DNA of 55,549 nt from DATFLL01 sp035267785. Its GTDB lineage: Bacteria; Pseudomonadota; Gammaproteobacteria; DATFLL01. The notes below the pieces were generated by a model. It was not told the DNA's origin. It worked only from the letters and a program-made list of their open reading frames with translations, and did not search any database. Position 1 is the first letter of the stretch. The number at the start of each line of letters is the position of its first letter. Shown one piece after another: positions 40,845 through 47,921 of this stretch. Location of the stretch: assembly GCA_035267785.1 (NCBI GenBank), contig DATFLL010000035.1, forward strand, positions 1 through 55,549, in the 5' to 3' direction. The translations under genes and the position numbers were made by a program.

Positions 40845-41617
40845 GGCACGCTGACGGTCGCCGGCAGACCCGCCCGCAGGGTCTTAGTACCCGTGGCGAA
40901 CTCCACGTCCACCGGATAATACAGACCTTGTTTAGGGCCGGAGACGGGCTCGAGCCCGATATGCCGCACGGTGCCCTGGTAGGTCCGATCACCGAGCCGT
41001 ACCGTCACGCCCTGGCCCACGCTGAGAGTTCCCAGCTCGGCCTGCGGGACCCGGGCGCGCGCCAACATACGGCCCGCTTCGGCGACCACCACGAGGGGCT
41101 GGGACTGAATCTGGGAGACCACGGCCTGACCGACGTCGACACGCCGGCTCAGGACGATGCCATCAAACGGCGCCCGGACCGCACTGTATTCCAGATCCAG
41201 CTCGGCCTGCGTCAGCGCGGCCTGCGCCTGCCGGTAGGAGGCATCGGCCTTGGCGTAATCGATCTTGGCGAGGGTGAGCTGATGGTCCGACAGGACAGTC
41301 CGATTGTAGAGCTCGTGGGATCGGTCCAGCTCGCGCTTGGCCTCCTTTCGCGCCTCGCGCATGCTCTGCAGCTGGGCCTTGCGCTCGGCAACGGTAGCCT
41401 TGAAACCGCGGGGGTCCAGACGTAGTAGGACCTGACCCTTGGAGACACGATCACCGGCCTCGACGAGGACCTGGGTCACCGTTCCACTGACCGGCAGACT
41501 CAATTCCACGCGCCGCGACCAATCCAACGTGGCCTTGGCCTCCAGGGCCTGCGCCGTCAAGGGCAGGAGCAGGCCCACGATTATGCCCGTCAGGGCCCAG
41601 TGTTTCCTCATCACCAT
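40841..41617 (-). CDS. Periplasmic adaptor (HlyD/RND membrane-fusion) protein
   Basis: 258 residues from an ATG that overlaps the stop of the TolC-like gene (TGATG). Signal sequence WALTGIIVGLLLPLTAQA; biotinyl-lipoyl half (SGTVTQVLVEAGDRVSKGQV); a long alpha-hairpin (about residues 70-140); second lipoyl half (APFDGIVLSRRVDVGQAV); beta-barrel domain (VGQGVTVRLGDRTYQGTVRH). It is shorter than most MFPs (around 350-400), missing most of the membrane-proximal domain. It should bridge an inner-membrane component and TolC, but no transporter gene is adjacent. A frame extension to 42088 lies in the TolC gene and is not used. Confidence 0.87.
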   Translation of the reverse strand: MVMRKHWALTGIIVGLLLPLTAQALEAKATLDWSRRVELSLPVSGTVTQVLVEAGDRVSKGQVLLRLDPRGFKATVAERKAQLQSMREARKEAKRELDRSHELYNRTVLSDHQLTLAKIDYAKADASYRQAQAALTQAELDLEYSAVRAPFDGIVLSRRVDVGQAVVSQIQSQPLVVVAEAGRMLARARVPQAELGTLSVGQGVTVRLGDRTYQGTVRHIGLEPVSGPKQGLYYPVDVEFATGTKTLRAGLPATVSVP

Positions 41618-43002
41618 CACCGCTTGGTTGACTGTTCGGTTTCGTCCGATACCGGCGCCTCGGTGGCCGCGGGCCGTGGCTGCGCTCCGGGCAGTGCCTG
41701 AGACGCATCCAGCGACAGGCGCCCGGTCAACGCGTCCAGCTGCGACCATGCCATCGCAATCTTGAAGTCGGTGCGCGCGGCTTCCAATTCGGCGTCCGAG
41801 ATCTTCACCATGGAATCGCCGAGGTCGGTCGTGACTTCCATTTGGTACAGGGCACGGCTGCGGTCCAAGTAGAGGTCCCGGTAGTCGGTCTCGGCGCGAT
41901 CGGCCTGGCGCCGGGTCTTCAGAGACTGCAGCGACAACCAGGTATTCAACACCGCCTCTCGAATATCCATCCGCGTCTTTGCCAGCTTCGCCTGCAACCG
42001 ATAGACCTCGGCCTGTTCCTTGGCAACCGCCGCGTCGACGCTGCCCCCGTCGAGCAGCGGTACCTCCAGTTGGACACCTGCTTGCCACTTGTCGTAGGAG
42101 CCCATCTCCCGGTTATAGGCGAAAGTCTCCGCCCGGCCGCGCAGCACGGGTCGGTCGCCGGCACGCTTGGCCGCGAGCCGTTCACGGGCGCCCGCCAACC
42201 GCGCGCGCAGCGCCCGAATGACGGCATTGTGCTCCAGGGCCTGCTTTTGAAGATCTTCGACCTCCGGCAGCTTGCGTTTGAGCCAGGGCAACTTTGGCTT
42301 GGCGAGCGTCGAAGGCGGGTCGTCCGGACGATTGAGCGCAATGGCCAGGCGCACGCGCGTGGCACGCTGCATGTTCTCGCTTTGGGTGCGTTTTTCGCGC
42401 ACTCGCTGATAGGCGGCCTCCTTTTTCAGGACGTCGATATCGGAGACTTGGCCCAGCTCACGCCTATCGCGCAGGCGGTCCAACGCGACATAGACAACAG
42501 CCATGTCTTCGTTGTCGCGCATGTACTGCAGGTCAGCCAGCAAGACATCGAAGTAGCGGCGCATGATTTCCAGGCGCCGCTGTTGACGGGCGTTGAGGTA
42601 AAGGAGGGAACGGCTTTTGACATCGTAGCCGGCGGCTTCGACGTTGTGCTCGCTGCGTCCGAAGTCGTAGAGGTCCTTGGTTACGACCAGACCGACGCGC
42701 GAATCGTTGTGGCGCTGATCGGGCGATATAGCCGGCGGCTGGACCCAGCGGGCCTGCGCTTCCAGCCGGGCGTTCCAGCCGGTCGCAGACTCGGCCTGCG
42801 CCTCGTCGGCCTTGGCGGAATCGACACCGGCCTGAGCCAGCTGTAAATCGGGGTGGGGCTCATCGGCAAGCGAAAGGGCGTACTCGAGCGTCAAGGGCTC
42901 CGGCAGCCCCGTCGACTCGGCCGCCAGCGCCGGTGCGCCCAACCACAGGGCCGCCCATGCAACCAAGAGCGGCCGCGATAAACGACCTATCGGGGGCATC
43001 AA
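41617..43002 (-). CDS. TolC family outer-membrane channel protein
   Basis: 461 residues. Signal peptide LLVAWAALWLGAPALA, then two homologous OEP repeats. Long helices are visible as heptad-rich stretches (QLAQAGVDSAKADEAQAESA; KEQAEVYRLQAKLAKTRMDI), with the conserved turn motif ELGQVSDIDVLKKEAAYQRV and its counterpart ALYQMEVTTDLGDSMVKISD. The C-terminus is Pro/Ala-rich. It forms the outer-membrane exit duct of tripartite exporters. Stop and start codons overlap the neighbours on both sides (4 nt with the thioredoxin-like gene), so the operon is translationally coupled. Confidence 0.88.
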   Translation of the reverse strand: MMPPIGRLSRPLLVAWAALWLGAPALAAESTGLPEPLTLEYALSLADEPHPDLQLAQAGVDSAKADEAQAESATGWNARLEAQARWVQPPAISPDQRHNDSRVGLVVTKDLYDFGRSEHNVEAAGYDVKSRSLLYLNARQQRRLEIMRRYFDVLLADLQYMRDNEDMAVVYVALDRLRDRRELGQVSDIDVLKKEAAYQRVREKRTQSENMQRATRVRLAIALNRPDDPPSTLAKPKLPWLKRKLPEVEDLQKQALEHNAVIRALRARLAGARERLAAKRAGDRPVLRGRAETFAYNREMGSYDKWQAGVQLEVPLLDGGSVDAAVAKEQAEVYRLQAKLAKTRMDIREAVLNTWLSLQSLKTRRQADRAETDYRDLYLDRSRALYQMEVTTDLGDSMVKISDAELEAARTDFKIAMAWSQLDALTGRLSLDASQALPGAQPRPAATEAPVSDETEQSTKR

Positions 43003-43544
43003 TAATCGTTCTCGGCCGACCGCTGTTCTCTCTTATAACGAATAAACGGCATCTTCTTGTACATGCCGTTGGCGACGTACTTGCCGAGCAACATGAACTC
43101 CTGTACGCCGTTGGTCTTGCCGGTATAGCGTTGCACCAACTTTCCATTCAGATCGAAAAAGGCGATGACGGGCGTGGCACGCACGCGAAATTCCTTGAAC
43201 GCGAAGTCCTTCTGCTTCATCTGCCGGCCCTTGAAGTCGGTAATCTCGACATCGCCCTCAATGTCCACCGAAAAGTTCAGGAAGTGCTTGCGGTAATAGG
43301 CCTGGACCTCGGGCTGGTTGAGCACGTTCTGCTTCATGTAATGACAGAAGGGACACTCGTCCATCTCGAAAAATATCAGGATGCCCTGCTTGCCCTGCTG
43401 TTTGGCTTGCGCCAGCTCCTCCTTGAAGTTCCCCCAGCTGTCGTTGAAGAAGTGTTTGTAAGGGTCGCGCGGCCCATTCGCCTGCGCGGGGGCGAAGGCG
43501 ACGAGCAGCGCCAACGAAAGGGTCAGGGTCAGAATACGTTGCAT
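42999..43544 (-). CDS. Exported thioredoxin-fold protein with CPFC motif
   Basis: 181 residues. Signal peptide TLSLALLVAFAPAQA; thioredoxin fold with GILIFFEMDECPFCHYMKQN, where Cys64-Pro-Phe-Cys67 is the redox pair; and the cis-Pro loop VRATPVIAFFDLNGKLVQRY. The insertion NFSVDIEGDVEITDFKGRQM resembles SoxW/DsbD-gamma-like periplasmic thioredoxins that work as reductants. First gene of the operon with TolC, adaptor and acylphosphatase. It might keep a cysteine-containing partner reduced; which one is unknown. A palindrome (43592-43607) and a TATACT box (43627-43632) lie upstream. Confidence 0.88.
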   Translation of the reverse strand: MQRILTLTLSLALLVAFAPAQANGPRDPYKHFFNDSWGNFKEELAQAKQQGKQGILIFFEMDECPFCHYMKQNVLNQPEVQAYYRKHFLNFSVDIEGDVEITDFKGRQMKQKDFAFKEFRVRATPVIAFFDLNGKLVQRYTGKTNGVQEFMLLGKYVANGMYKKMPFIRYKREQRSAENDY

Positions 43545-43591
43545 TGTCTCATTTCAACCTGTGGTTCGAGCTCTCGACCGACTCGCGCCGG

Positions 43592-43607
43592 CGCGTGTCA
43601 ACACGCG
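43592..43607. promoter_or_regulatory. 16-bp palindrome in the leader of the thioredoxin-like operon
   Basis: CGCGTGT-CA-ACACGCG is a 7-2-7 perfect inverted repeat centred about 55 nt before the start codon at 43544. It lies between a -10-like box (43627-43632) and the gene, so could be an operator site; no T-run follows, so it is not a terminator. Confidence 0.4.
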
Positions 43608-43626
43608 GCGCGGCTCTCGCACCAAG

Positions 43627-43632
43627 AGTATA
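43627..43632 (-). promoter_or_regulatory. Possible -10 box of the thioredoxin-like/TolC operon
   Basis: TATACT on the minus strand is a 5 of 6 match to the sigma-70 -10 element, 83 nt before the start codon. The -35 position is not convincing, so this is tentative. Confidence 0.3.
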
Positions 43633-43774
43633 CCGAGGCACCAAGCCCCGCAATATCCTGCGCACGCCGGATCAGGCCCCGGGACCTCGAAAATGCGTCT
43701 CAATAAAAATTAGAAGCCGGCCCCCTGCGCGAAGTTCCGGCGGACGACCGGGCTCGGCCTCGGCCGAAGTACCC

Positions 43775-44335
43775 CTACGAGTCGTGCGGCATCCCTCTGG
43801 GCGGGTGTTTGTCGTCGGCGTGCGACAGATACAGCGCCAGGCCGATCAGCGCGATTCCCCCTGCCAGTTCCAGCAGGTGCAGGGGCGACTCGAAGGTCAT
43901 TTCGATAGCGTGTTCGAAGAATTTGACAATTAGGATCATCAGCACCACCTTGCCAAGACGCGCCTTGAGGTCGTCCAGGCTGTGGATGACCAGAACCCGC
44001 GAAGAGGTCTCGGCACCCTCGGCCTGGTCGATCTTGCTGATGAAAAGCTCGTACAAGCCCAGGGCGAAGATCAACAACACCGTGGCCAACAGATAGCCGT
44101 CGACGATCTCGACGACATGGGTGATGGTCGTCGAACGCAGCGCCATGCGCGAGGCTGTATCGAGCGACGGCGAGGCATACTCGCTCAGGTGCGTCAGCAT
44201 GAGCCATGCATCGACCGTCGCCATATAGATCATGGCAACGCCGGCGGCCAGGCTGGCGACCACCGCGGCGAGCACCACGAGTCGGCTCTCCCACAGGAAC
44301 CATTCAAAGGCCTTTTCGAGTCGTTTCAAGCTCAT
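43775..44335 (-). CDS. YqhA family (UPF0114) inner-membrane protein
   Basis: 186 residues from the ATG at 44335 (MSLKRLEKAFEWFLWESRLV). Three or four membrane helices: VVLAAVVASLAAGVAMIY, a second around IVDGYLLATVLLIFALGLYE, and two C-terminal. Diagnostic parts are the N-terminal 'FE..LW.SRL' and YELFISKIDQAEG followed by VIHSLDDLKARLGKVVLMIL. Function unknown; homologues are widespread in gammaproteobacteria. I see a bidirectional terminator 98 nt upstream of its start that separates it from the LysM gene. Upstream in-frame codons before 44335 are probably untranslated. Confidence 0.9.
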   Translation of the reverse strand: MSLKRLEKAFEWFLWESRLVVLAAVVASLAAGVAMIYMATVDAWLMLTHLSEYASPSLDTASRMALRSTTITHVVEIVDGYLLATVLLIFALGLYELFISKIDQAEGAETSSRVLVIHSLDDLKARLGKVVLMILIVKFFEHAIEMTFESPLHLLELAGGIALIGLALYLSHADDKHPPRGMPHDS

Positions 44336-44432
44336 GACGCAGTCTCCATGCCCGACAACGCAGGGCATTGTAGTCGGCGGCGTTCGGATGTCCAGCGGTA
44401 TCGGCCCGTTGAAACCAATGGGCCACACAAAG

Positions 44433-44459
44433 AAAAAGGGCCCCGACAGGGGCCCTTTT
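44433..44459 (-). terminator. Bidirectional terminator after the LysM lipoprotein gene
   Basis: GGGCCCC (44438-44444), loop GACA, GGGGCCC (44449-44455), flanked by five As and four Ts, so it works as a U-tract hairpin on either strand. It lies 25 nt past the stop at 44484 and insulates YqhA. Confidence 0.9.
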
Positions 44460-44483
44460 CATGGTACGCGTAAGGCGAGGAAG

Positions 44484-45119
44484 TTACTGGGCCAGATAGG
44501 CCTTGTCCGATTCCTCGACCACACCCAGCGACCAGCTGCCGCGAGTCTTGGCATGGTGCACCGCGGCTTCGATCTCGGCGCTGGAGGCGCTGCGGTTGAT
44601 GCTGAAGACCTGGCCCGGATAGATCAGGTCGGCGTCCTTGATCTTGTCCTGGTTGGCCTTGTAGATCAGCGGCCACTCGTAGGGGTTGCCGTAGATGCTG
44701 TCCTTGCCGGCGATATTCCACAGGCAATCACCGCGCATCACCGTGTACTGATCGGAGCTGGCCATCGGCTTTGTCTGTGTCCCACCGGTGGCCATCATCG
44801 AGGACAGACGCTGTTCCTCTTCCTGCTTCTGGGCCAGGGCATTTTCCGACTGCCGGCGGGCCTTGTCGGCCAGCTTCACGGCGCCGTCATAGTCACCCTT
44901 GGCTTCCAATTCTTCAGCCTGCTTGATCATCTTGCCGGTATCACGCCATGCGTAATCGGCGTTCTCGGCTTTCTTGTATGCATCCTTCGCCGCCTGGATC
45001 GCGGCCTGCGCATCGGCCTGGGTCGCACCCTGCTCGGACGGCGTGCCCGCACAACCCACTGCAATTCCGAGGACCAATGCCAGCAATCCCGAATACTTCA
45101 GAACTTTGATTATTTTCAT
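44484..45119 (-). CDS. Lipoprotein with DUF4398 helical repeats and LysM domain
   Basis: 211 residues from the ATG at 45119, which is 9 nt past GGAG; the ATG at 45125 is too close. Lipobox LGIAVGC gives an acylated Cys. The next 80 residues are the DUF4398 helical hairpin (ADAQAAIQAAKDAYKKAENA; EELEAKGDYDGAVKLADKAR). A LysM domain follows: YTVMRGDCLWNIAGKDSIYG, EWPLIYKANQDKIKDADLIY, PGQVF. It should sit in the outer membrane and bind peptidoglycan. The nearby gene at 45320 encodes only the DUF4398 part, and its promoter is nearly identical. Confidence 0.9.
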   Translation of the reverse strand: MKIIKVLKYSGLLALVLGIAVGCAGTPSEQGATQADAQAAIQAAKDAYKKAENADYAWRDTGKMIKQAEELEAKGDYDGAVKLADKARRQSENALAQKQEEEQRLSSMMATGGTQTKPMASSDQYTVMRGDCLWNIAGKDSIYGNPYEWPLIYKANQDKIKDADLIYPGQVFSINRSASSAEIEAAVHHAKTRGSWSLGVVEESDKAYLAQ

Positions 45120-45194
45120 TTCCATCGACTCCAGACAGTTTATGGCTTGAGAAGCGAACGCAAAAAAGCCAAGCAAGTGCTTCCAGTTGTGAGC

Positions 45195-45224
45195 AAACTA
45201 GCACCGGCTCCATAACCCTGTCAA
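45195..45224 (-). promoter_or_regulatory. Promoter of the LysM/DUF4398 lipoprotein gene
   Basis: On the minus strand TTGACA (45224-45219), 18-bp spacer ending GCCGGTGC, then TAGTTT (45200-45195) preceded by TG, an extended -10. The spacer matches the promoter at 45673-45701 closely (shared TAT, G, GCCGGTG, TAG, TT). Confidence 0.7.
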
Positions 45225-45319
45225 GGAAGTGGCCGGCACCTGATATTACCAATTCTTAATATTTGCAGGCCTTAATAACGGCAATCCTTTGGACCCACTC
45301 CCGTGCCGTTTCGGCCGGC

Positions 45320-45640
45320 TCATTCGTTGGACCGACCGCTCGAGGTCAACGCAATATTGCGGGCGACCACCGCTGCCTGCCGCGCCGCCAGCGCATGGCT
45401 CCGCGCCTCGTTGTATTTGCCCAACTGAAGCTCCGTGGTCGCCTGTTTCAACAACCGCTCGGCCTTGCCGAGGTCCTGCGGGGCATACTGCTCCGCCTTG
45501 GCCTCACGGGCGGCCTGCACCGCCTGTCGGGCATTGCTCATCTCCTGGACCGGTGCCGCTACGGCGCAACCGGCCAGGACGCCCAGGGCCATGAGCCATG
45601 TGCACAGACACCATTTACAACCGCTGAATTTAGATTTCAT
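45320..45640 (-). CDS. DUF4398 family lipoprotein
   Basis: 106 residues from the ATG at 45640. Signal region LCTWLMALGVLAGC with a classical lipobox (LAGC). The mature part is a helical hairpin: EMSNARQAVQAAREAKAEQY, APQDLGKAERLLKQATTELQ, GKYNEARSHALAARQAAVVA, the DUF4398 pattern. It carries no LysM or OmpA domain, unlike its neighbour. Likely anchored to the outer membrane with the hairpin in the periplasm. It precedes the LysM gene by 200 bp on the same strand with its own promoter; they look like paralogues by duplication, but divergence is substantial. Confidence 0.87.
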   Translation of the reverse strand: MKSKFSGCKWCLCTWLMALGVLAGCAVAAPVQEMSNARQAVQAAREAKAEQYAPQDLGKAERLLKQATTELQLGKYNEARSHALAARQAAVVARNIALTSSGRSNE

Positions 45641-45672
45641 TCGGGGTGATAAGTAGAGATGCAGCCAAAAAA

Positions 45673-45701
45673 AAGCTATCACCGGCCCTATAGGCTGTCA
45701 A
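45673..45701 (-). promoter_or_regulatory. Promoter of the DUF4398 lipoprotein gene
   Basis: On the minus strand TTGACA (45701-45696), 17-bp spacer ending GCCGGTGA, then TAGCTT (45678-45673) preceded by TG. A run of eight Ts follows directly after the -10. The sequence parallels the promoter at 45195-45224. Confidence 0.7.
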
Positions 45702-45748
45702 GGTAAGAACCGGTAAAATGTGAGCCCCATCGACGAGCCCCTTTTTCA

Positions 45749-46105
45749 ATGCATATGAATATCACAATCTATCACAACCCACGCTGCTCGAAGTCGCGCC
45801 AGACCCTCACCTTGCTAAAAGAGCATGGGATCGAGCCGACGGTGGTCGAGTATCTGGCGACGCCGCCCGATCGCACCACCCTGGATCACTTACTGAACCT
45901 GCTCGGTCTGGAGCCGCGCGCACTGATGCGCACCAAGGAGCCTGAATATAAGGAGGCGGGATTGGACGATCCAAACCTCACGCGCGATCAGCTCATCGAT
46001 GCGATGGTCGCACACCCGCGGCTCATCGAGCGCCCGATCGTGGTGCGAGACAAAAATCGCGCGACCATCGGTCGTCCCCCCGAACGCGTCCTGGACCTGC
46101 TCTAA
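45749..46105 (+). CDS. arsC: Arsenate reductase, glutaredoxin type (ArsC family)
   Basis: 118 residues, the usual length for this family. The catalytic Cys13 lies in YHNPRCSKSRQTLTLL; YLATPPDRTTLDHLL, MRTKEPEYKE (the Arg that binds substrate) and LIERPIVVRDKNRATIGRPP follow, with the further conserved Arg residues. Expected to reduce arsenate to arsenite with glutathione. No ArsR, ArsB or other ars genes are nearby, so it may have another role, as with YffB-like relatives. No clear ribosome-binding site precedes the ATG at 45749 or the ATG at 45755. It heads arsC-wrbA-DUF2069. Confidence 0.9.
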   Translation: MHMNITIYHNPRCSKSRQTLTLLKEHGIEPTVVEYLATPPDRTTLDHLLNLLGLEPRALMRTKEPEYKEAGLDDPNLTRDQLIDAMVAHPRLIERPIVVRDKNRATIGRPPERVLDLL

Positions 46106-46108
46106 ATC

Positions 46109-46729
46109 ATGTCAGAGATACTCATTCTTTATTACAGCCGTTACGGTGCTACCGCCGGCATGGCCCACTCGATCGCGCGCGGTGTCGAAGAAGTGCCGGG
46201 CGCACAGGCGCGGCTGCGCACCGTGCCCCCCGTATCCACCGTGTGCGAGGCCGTCGCCGAAGACATCCCCGATGAGGGGCCGCCGTATGCCACTTTGGAC
46301 GATCTCCAGTCCTGCGATGCGCTCGCGTTGGGCAGCCCGACACGATTCGGCAACATGGCCGCGCCCATGAAATATTTCCTCGATTCGACCAGCCCGTTGT
46401 GGCTGTCGGGCGCACTGGTCGGCAAACCGGCTGCGGTGTTTACCTCCACATCGAGTCTGCACGGCGGTCAGGAATCGACCCTCTTATCGATGATGCTGCC
46501 GCTGCTGCACCACGGTATGCTCCTGCTCGGCATCCCCTATACGCAGAGCGAGCTCCTGTCCACGCGCGAGGGCGGCACACCCTACGGGCCCAGCCATGTC
46601 GCGGGCGTCAACAGCGATCGCTCACTCAGCGAACACGAGAAGACGCTGTGCCTGGCGCTCGGCCGGCGGCTGGCCGGCACCGCGCAGGCGCTCGCCCACG
46701 GGCAACAGGCCTCGGGCGAACCCTCGTGA
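46109..46729 (+). CDS. wrbA: NAD(P)H:quinone oxidoreductase, WrbA type
   Basis: FMN-binding flavodoxin-like enzyme of 206 residues that performs two-electron quinone reduction. FMN loop ILILYYSRYGATAGMAHSIA; ALALGSPTRFGNMAAPMKYF and FLDSTSPLWLSGALVGKPAA are the WrbA-specific loops; TSTSSLHGGQESTLLSMMLP and GGTPYGPSHVAG follow. It starts 3 nt after the arsC stop and overlaps the next gene by 4 nt, so the three genes are coupled. Pairing of a WrbA with an ArsC-type reductase fits a quinone or oxidative-stress role. Confidence 0.93.
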   Translation: MSEILILYYSRYGATAGMAHSIARGVEEVPGAQARLRTVPPVSTVCEAVAEDIPDEGPPYATLDDLQSCDALALGSPTRFGNMAAPMKYFLDSTSPLWLSGALVGKPAAVFTSTSSLHGGQESTLLSMMLPLLHHGMLLLGIPYTQSELLSTREGGTPYGPSHVAGVNSDRSLSEHEKTLCLALGRRLAGTAQALAHGQQASGEPS

Positions 46730-47094
46730 GCCGCACCCGACTGGCACGCATCGCCGCATTGACCGGCTACTTCGGCCTGTTCATTCTGATCGTTGCCTGG
46801 AATGCGTGGCTGAGCCCTCCGACCCACCTGCCCGTGGCACTCGTGCTGCTCGCGCTGGGGACACCGCTGTTGTTTCCCCTGCGCGGCCTGCTCCACGGGC
46901 GTGCGTACACCCATGCATGGACCAGCTATCTGGCACTCGCCTATTTTGCCCACGGCGTCGTCCAAGCCTACGCAGTGCCCGCCGAGCGCCTGCTGGGCCT
47001 GGCGGAAATCGCCTTCAGCCTGCTGCTGTTCACCGGCGCCATCTTCTACGCTCGCCTGCGCGGGCGCGAGCTGCGCCAGCGCGAACAGCACTGA
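46726..47094 (+). CDS. DUF2069 family membrane protein
   Basis: 122 residues from a GTG that overlaps the wrbA stop (GTGA). Four hydrophobic helices: LTGYFGLFILIVAWNAWL, PVALVLLALGTPLLFPLRGL, WTSYLALAYFAHGVVQAY and LLGLAEIAFSLLLFTGAIFY, ending ARLRGRELRQ. The tight arrangement and the Trp/Tyr motifs match DUF2069, which usually follows wrbA in gammaproteobacteria. Function unknown; I would expect an inner-membrane location. Convergent with hda. Confidence 0.88.
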   Translation: MSRTRLARIAALTGYFGLFILIVAWNAWLSPPTHLPVALVLLALGTPLLFPLRGLLHGRAYTHAWTSYLALAYFAHGVVQAYAVPAERLLGLAEIAFSLLLFTGAIFYARLRGRELRQREQH

Positions 47095-47109
47095 CGCCCG
47101 CGTCACTGA

Positions 47110-47176
47110 CCTATTTATATAGGCTGGTATCGAACGCCCGGAGCGACCGCCCACCGCAGCAGGTTTCGGAGGCCTG
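47110..47176. repeat. Dispersed intergenic element after hda (copy 2 of 3)
   Basis: Plus strand: hairpin CCTAT-TTAT-ATAGG (47110-47123) preceded by TGA as at the prfC copy, followed by GGCTGG, then CCCGGAGCGACCGCCCACCG, GCAGCAGGTTTCGGAGGCCT ending at the hda stop. The order hairpin / CCCGGAGCGAC / CCGCAGC-n-GTTT is the same as near prfC. The part like GGACGAGTGTCGCGGGAGG is absent here. Confidence 0.65.
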
Positions 47177-47851
47177 CTAGATGTGTTCTCGAACGAAGGG
47201 TATGGTCAACCGCCGCTGCGCAGCCAGCGCGGCTCGATCAAGCGAATCGAGCAAGGCGAACAGACTGTGGGTGTCACGGGGACAACGCCTGAGCAAGTAC
47301 TCGCCCACCTCAGCGGGAAGTTCCAAACCGCGCCGCCGCGCACGCAGTTGCAGGGCCGCCAGTTTATCGGCGTCGCCCAGCGCATGCAGTTGAAACACCG
47401 GCCCCCACACCAGGCGCGAACGCAGATCGGCCAGTCCCAGGGGCAACGCTCCGGGTGCCCGATCGGCGGCAGCGAGCAAGCGGCTCTCGCTGTCACGCAG
47501 ACGATTATAGAGATGGAACAGGGCCAGCTCCCAGGCGTCGAGGCCCGCGATGGCATGCACGTCGTCCAGACAGACTAGCTGCGTGGTCTCGAGCCCTTCC
47601 AGCAGTTCGGGTGAAAGCTCGGTATGCTGGGCAAGCGGCAGATACACGGCTGTCGCGCCCGCGGCCGCAGCGCCTTGGCATGCCGCCTGCAGCAAGTGCG
47701 TGCGCCCGGTTCCGTTCGTACCCCACAAATAGACAAACGGCTCGACGCCGGAGCGAACGCTGTGCAGCGCGGCCGCATTGTCGCCCGCATAGAAGTTATC
47801 GAAGGTCGCGCTGTCGGAGAGCGTGATGCCCAGCGGCAATTGAACGGCCAC
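47177..47851 (-). CDS. hda: DnaA regulatory inactivator Hda
   Basis: AAA+ protein of 224 residues that with the DNA-loaded beta clamp triggers ATP hydrolysis by DnaA and prevents over-initiation. From a GTG at 47851 the N-terminus VQLPLGITLSDSATFDNFYA contains QLPL, the clamp-binding motif (QL-x-L). Walker A is degenerate (LWGTNGTGRTHLLQA); Walker B VCLDDVHAIAGLDAWELALF; a sensor region LGLADLRSRLVWGPVFQLHA; and the C-terminal AALAAQRRLTIPFVREHI typical of Hda. An extension to 48061 overlaps the permease gene and is not supported. It lies 70 nt after the AI-2E-family gene. Confidence 0.93.
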   Translation of the reverse strand: MAVQLPLGITLSDSATFDNFYAGDNAAALHSVRSGVEPFVYLWGTNGTGRTHLLQAACQGAAAAGATAVYLPLAQHTELSPELLEGLETTQLVCLDDVHAIAGLDAWELALFHLYNRLRDSESRLLAAADRAPGALPLGLADLRSRLVWGPVFQLHALGDADKLAALQLRARRRGLELPAEVGEYLLRRCPRDTHSLFALLDSLDRAALAAQRRLTIPFVREHI

Positions 47852-47921
47852 GGTGGTCTCACTCCCCACGGGCGACGTGGCTGCTGCATAAGCGAAGCGC
47901 TGACGAGGCGGCGCCCGGCAT

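Noticed and set aside
41638..42088. N-terminal extension of the adaptor gene into the TolC-like gene
   Set aside because: The extension is antisense-like low-complexity sequence in another frame of TolC; the real start with a signal peptide is at 41617.
45749..46105. arsC as part of an arsenic resistance island
   Set aside because: No arsR, arsB/acr3 or arsA gene is nearby, base composition is like its neighbours, and the coupled genes are wrbA and DUF2069.
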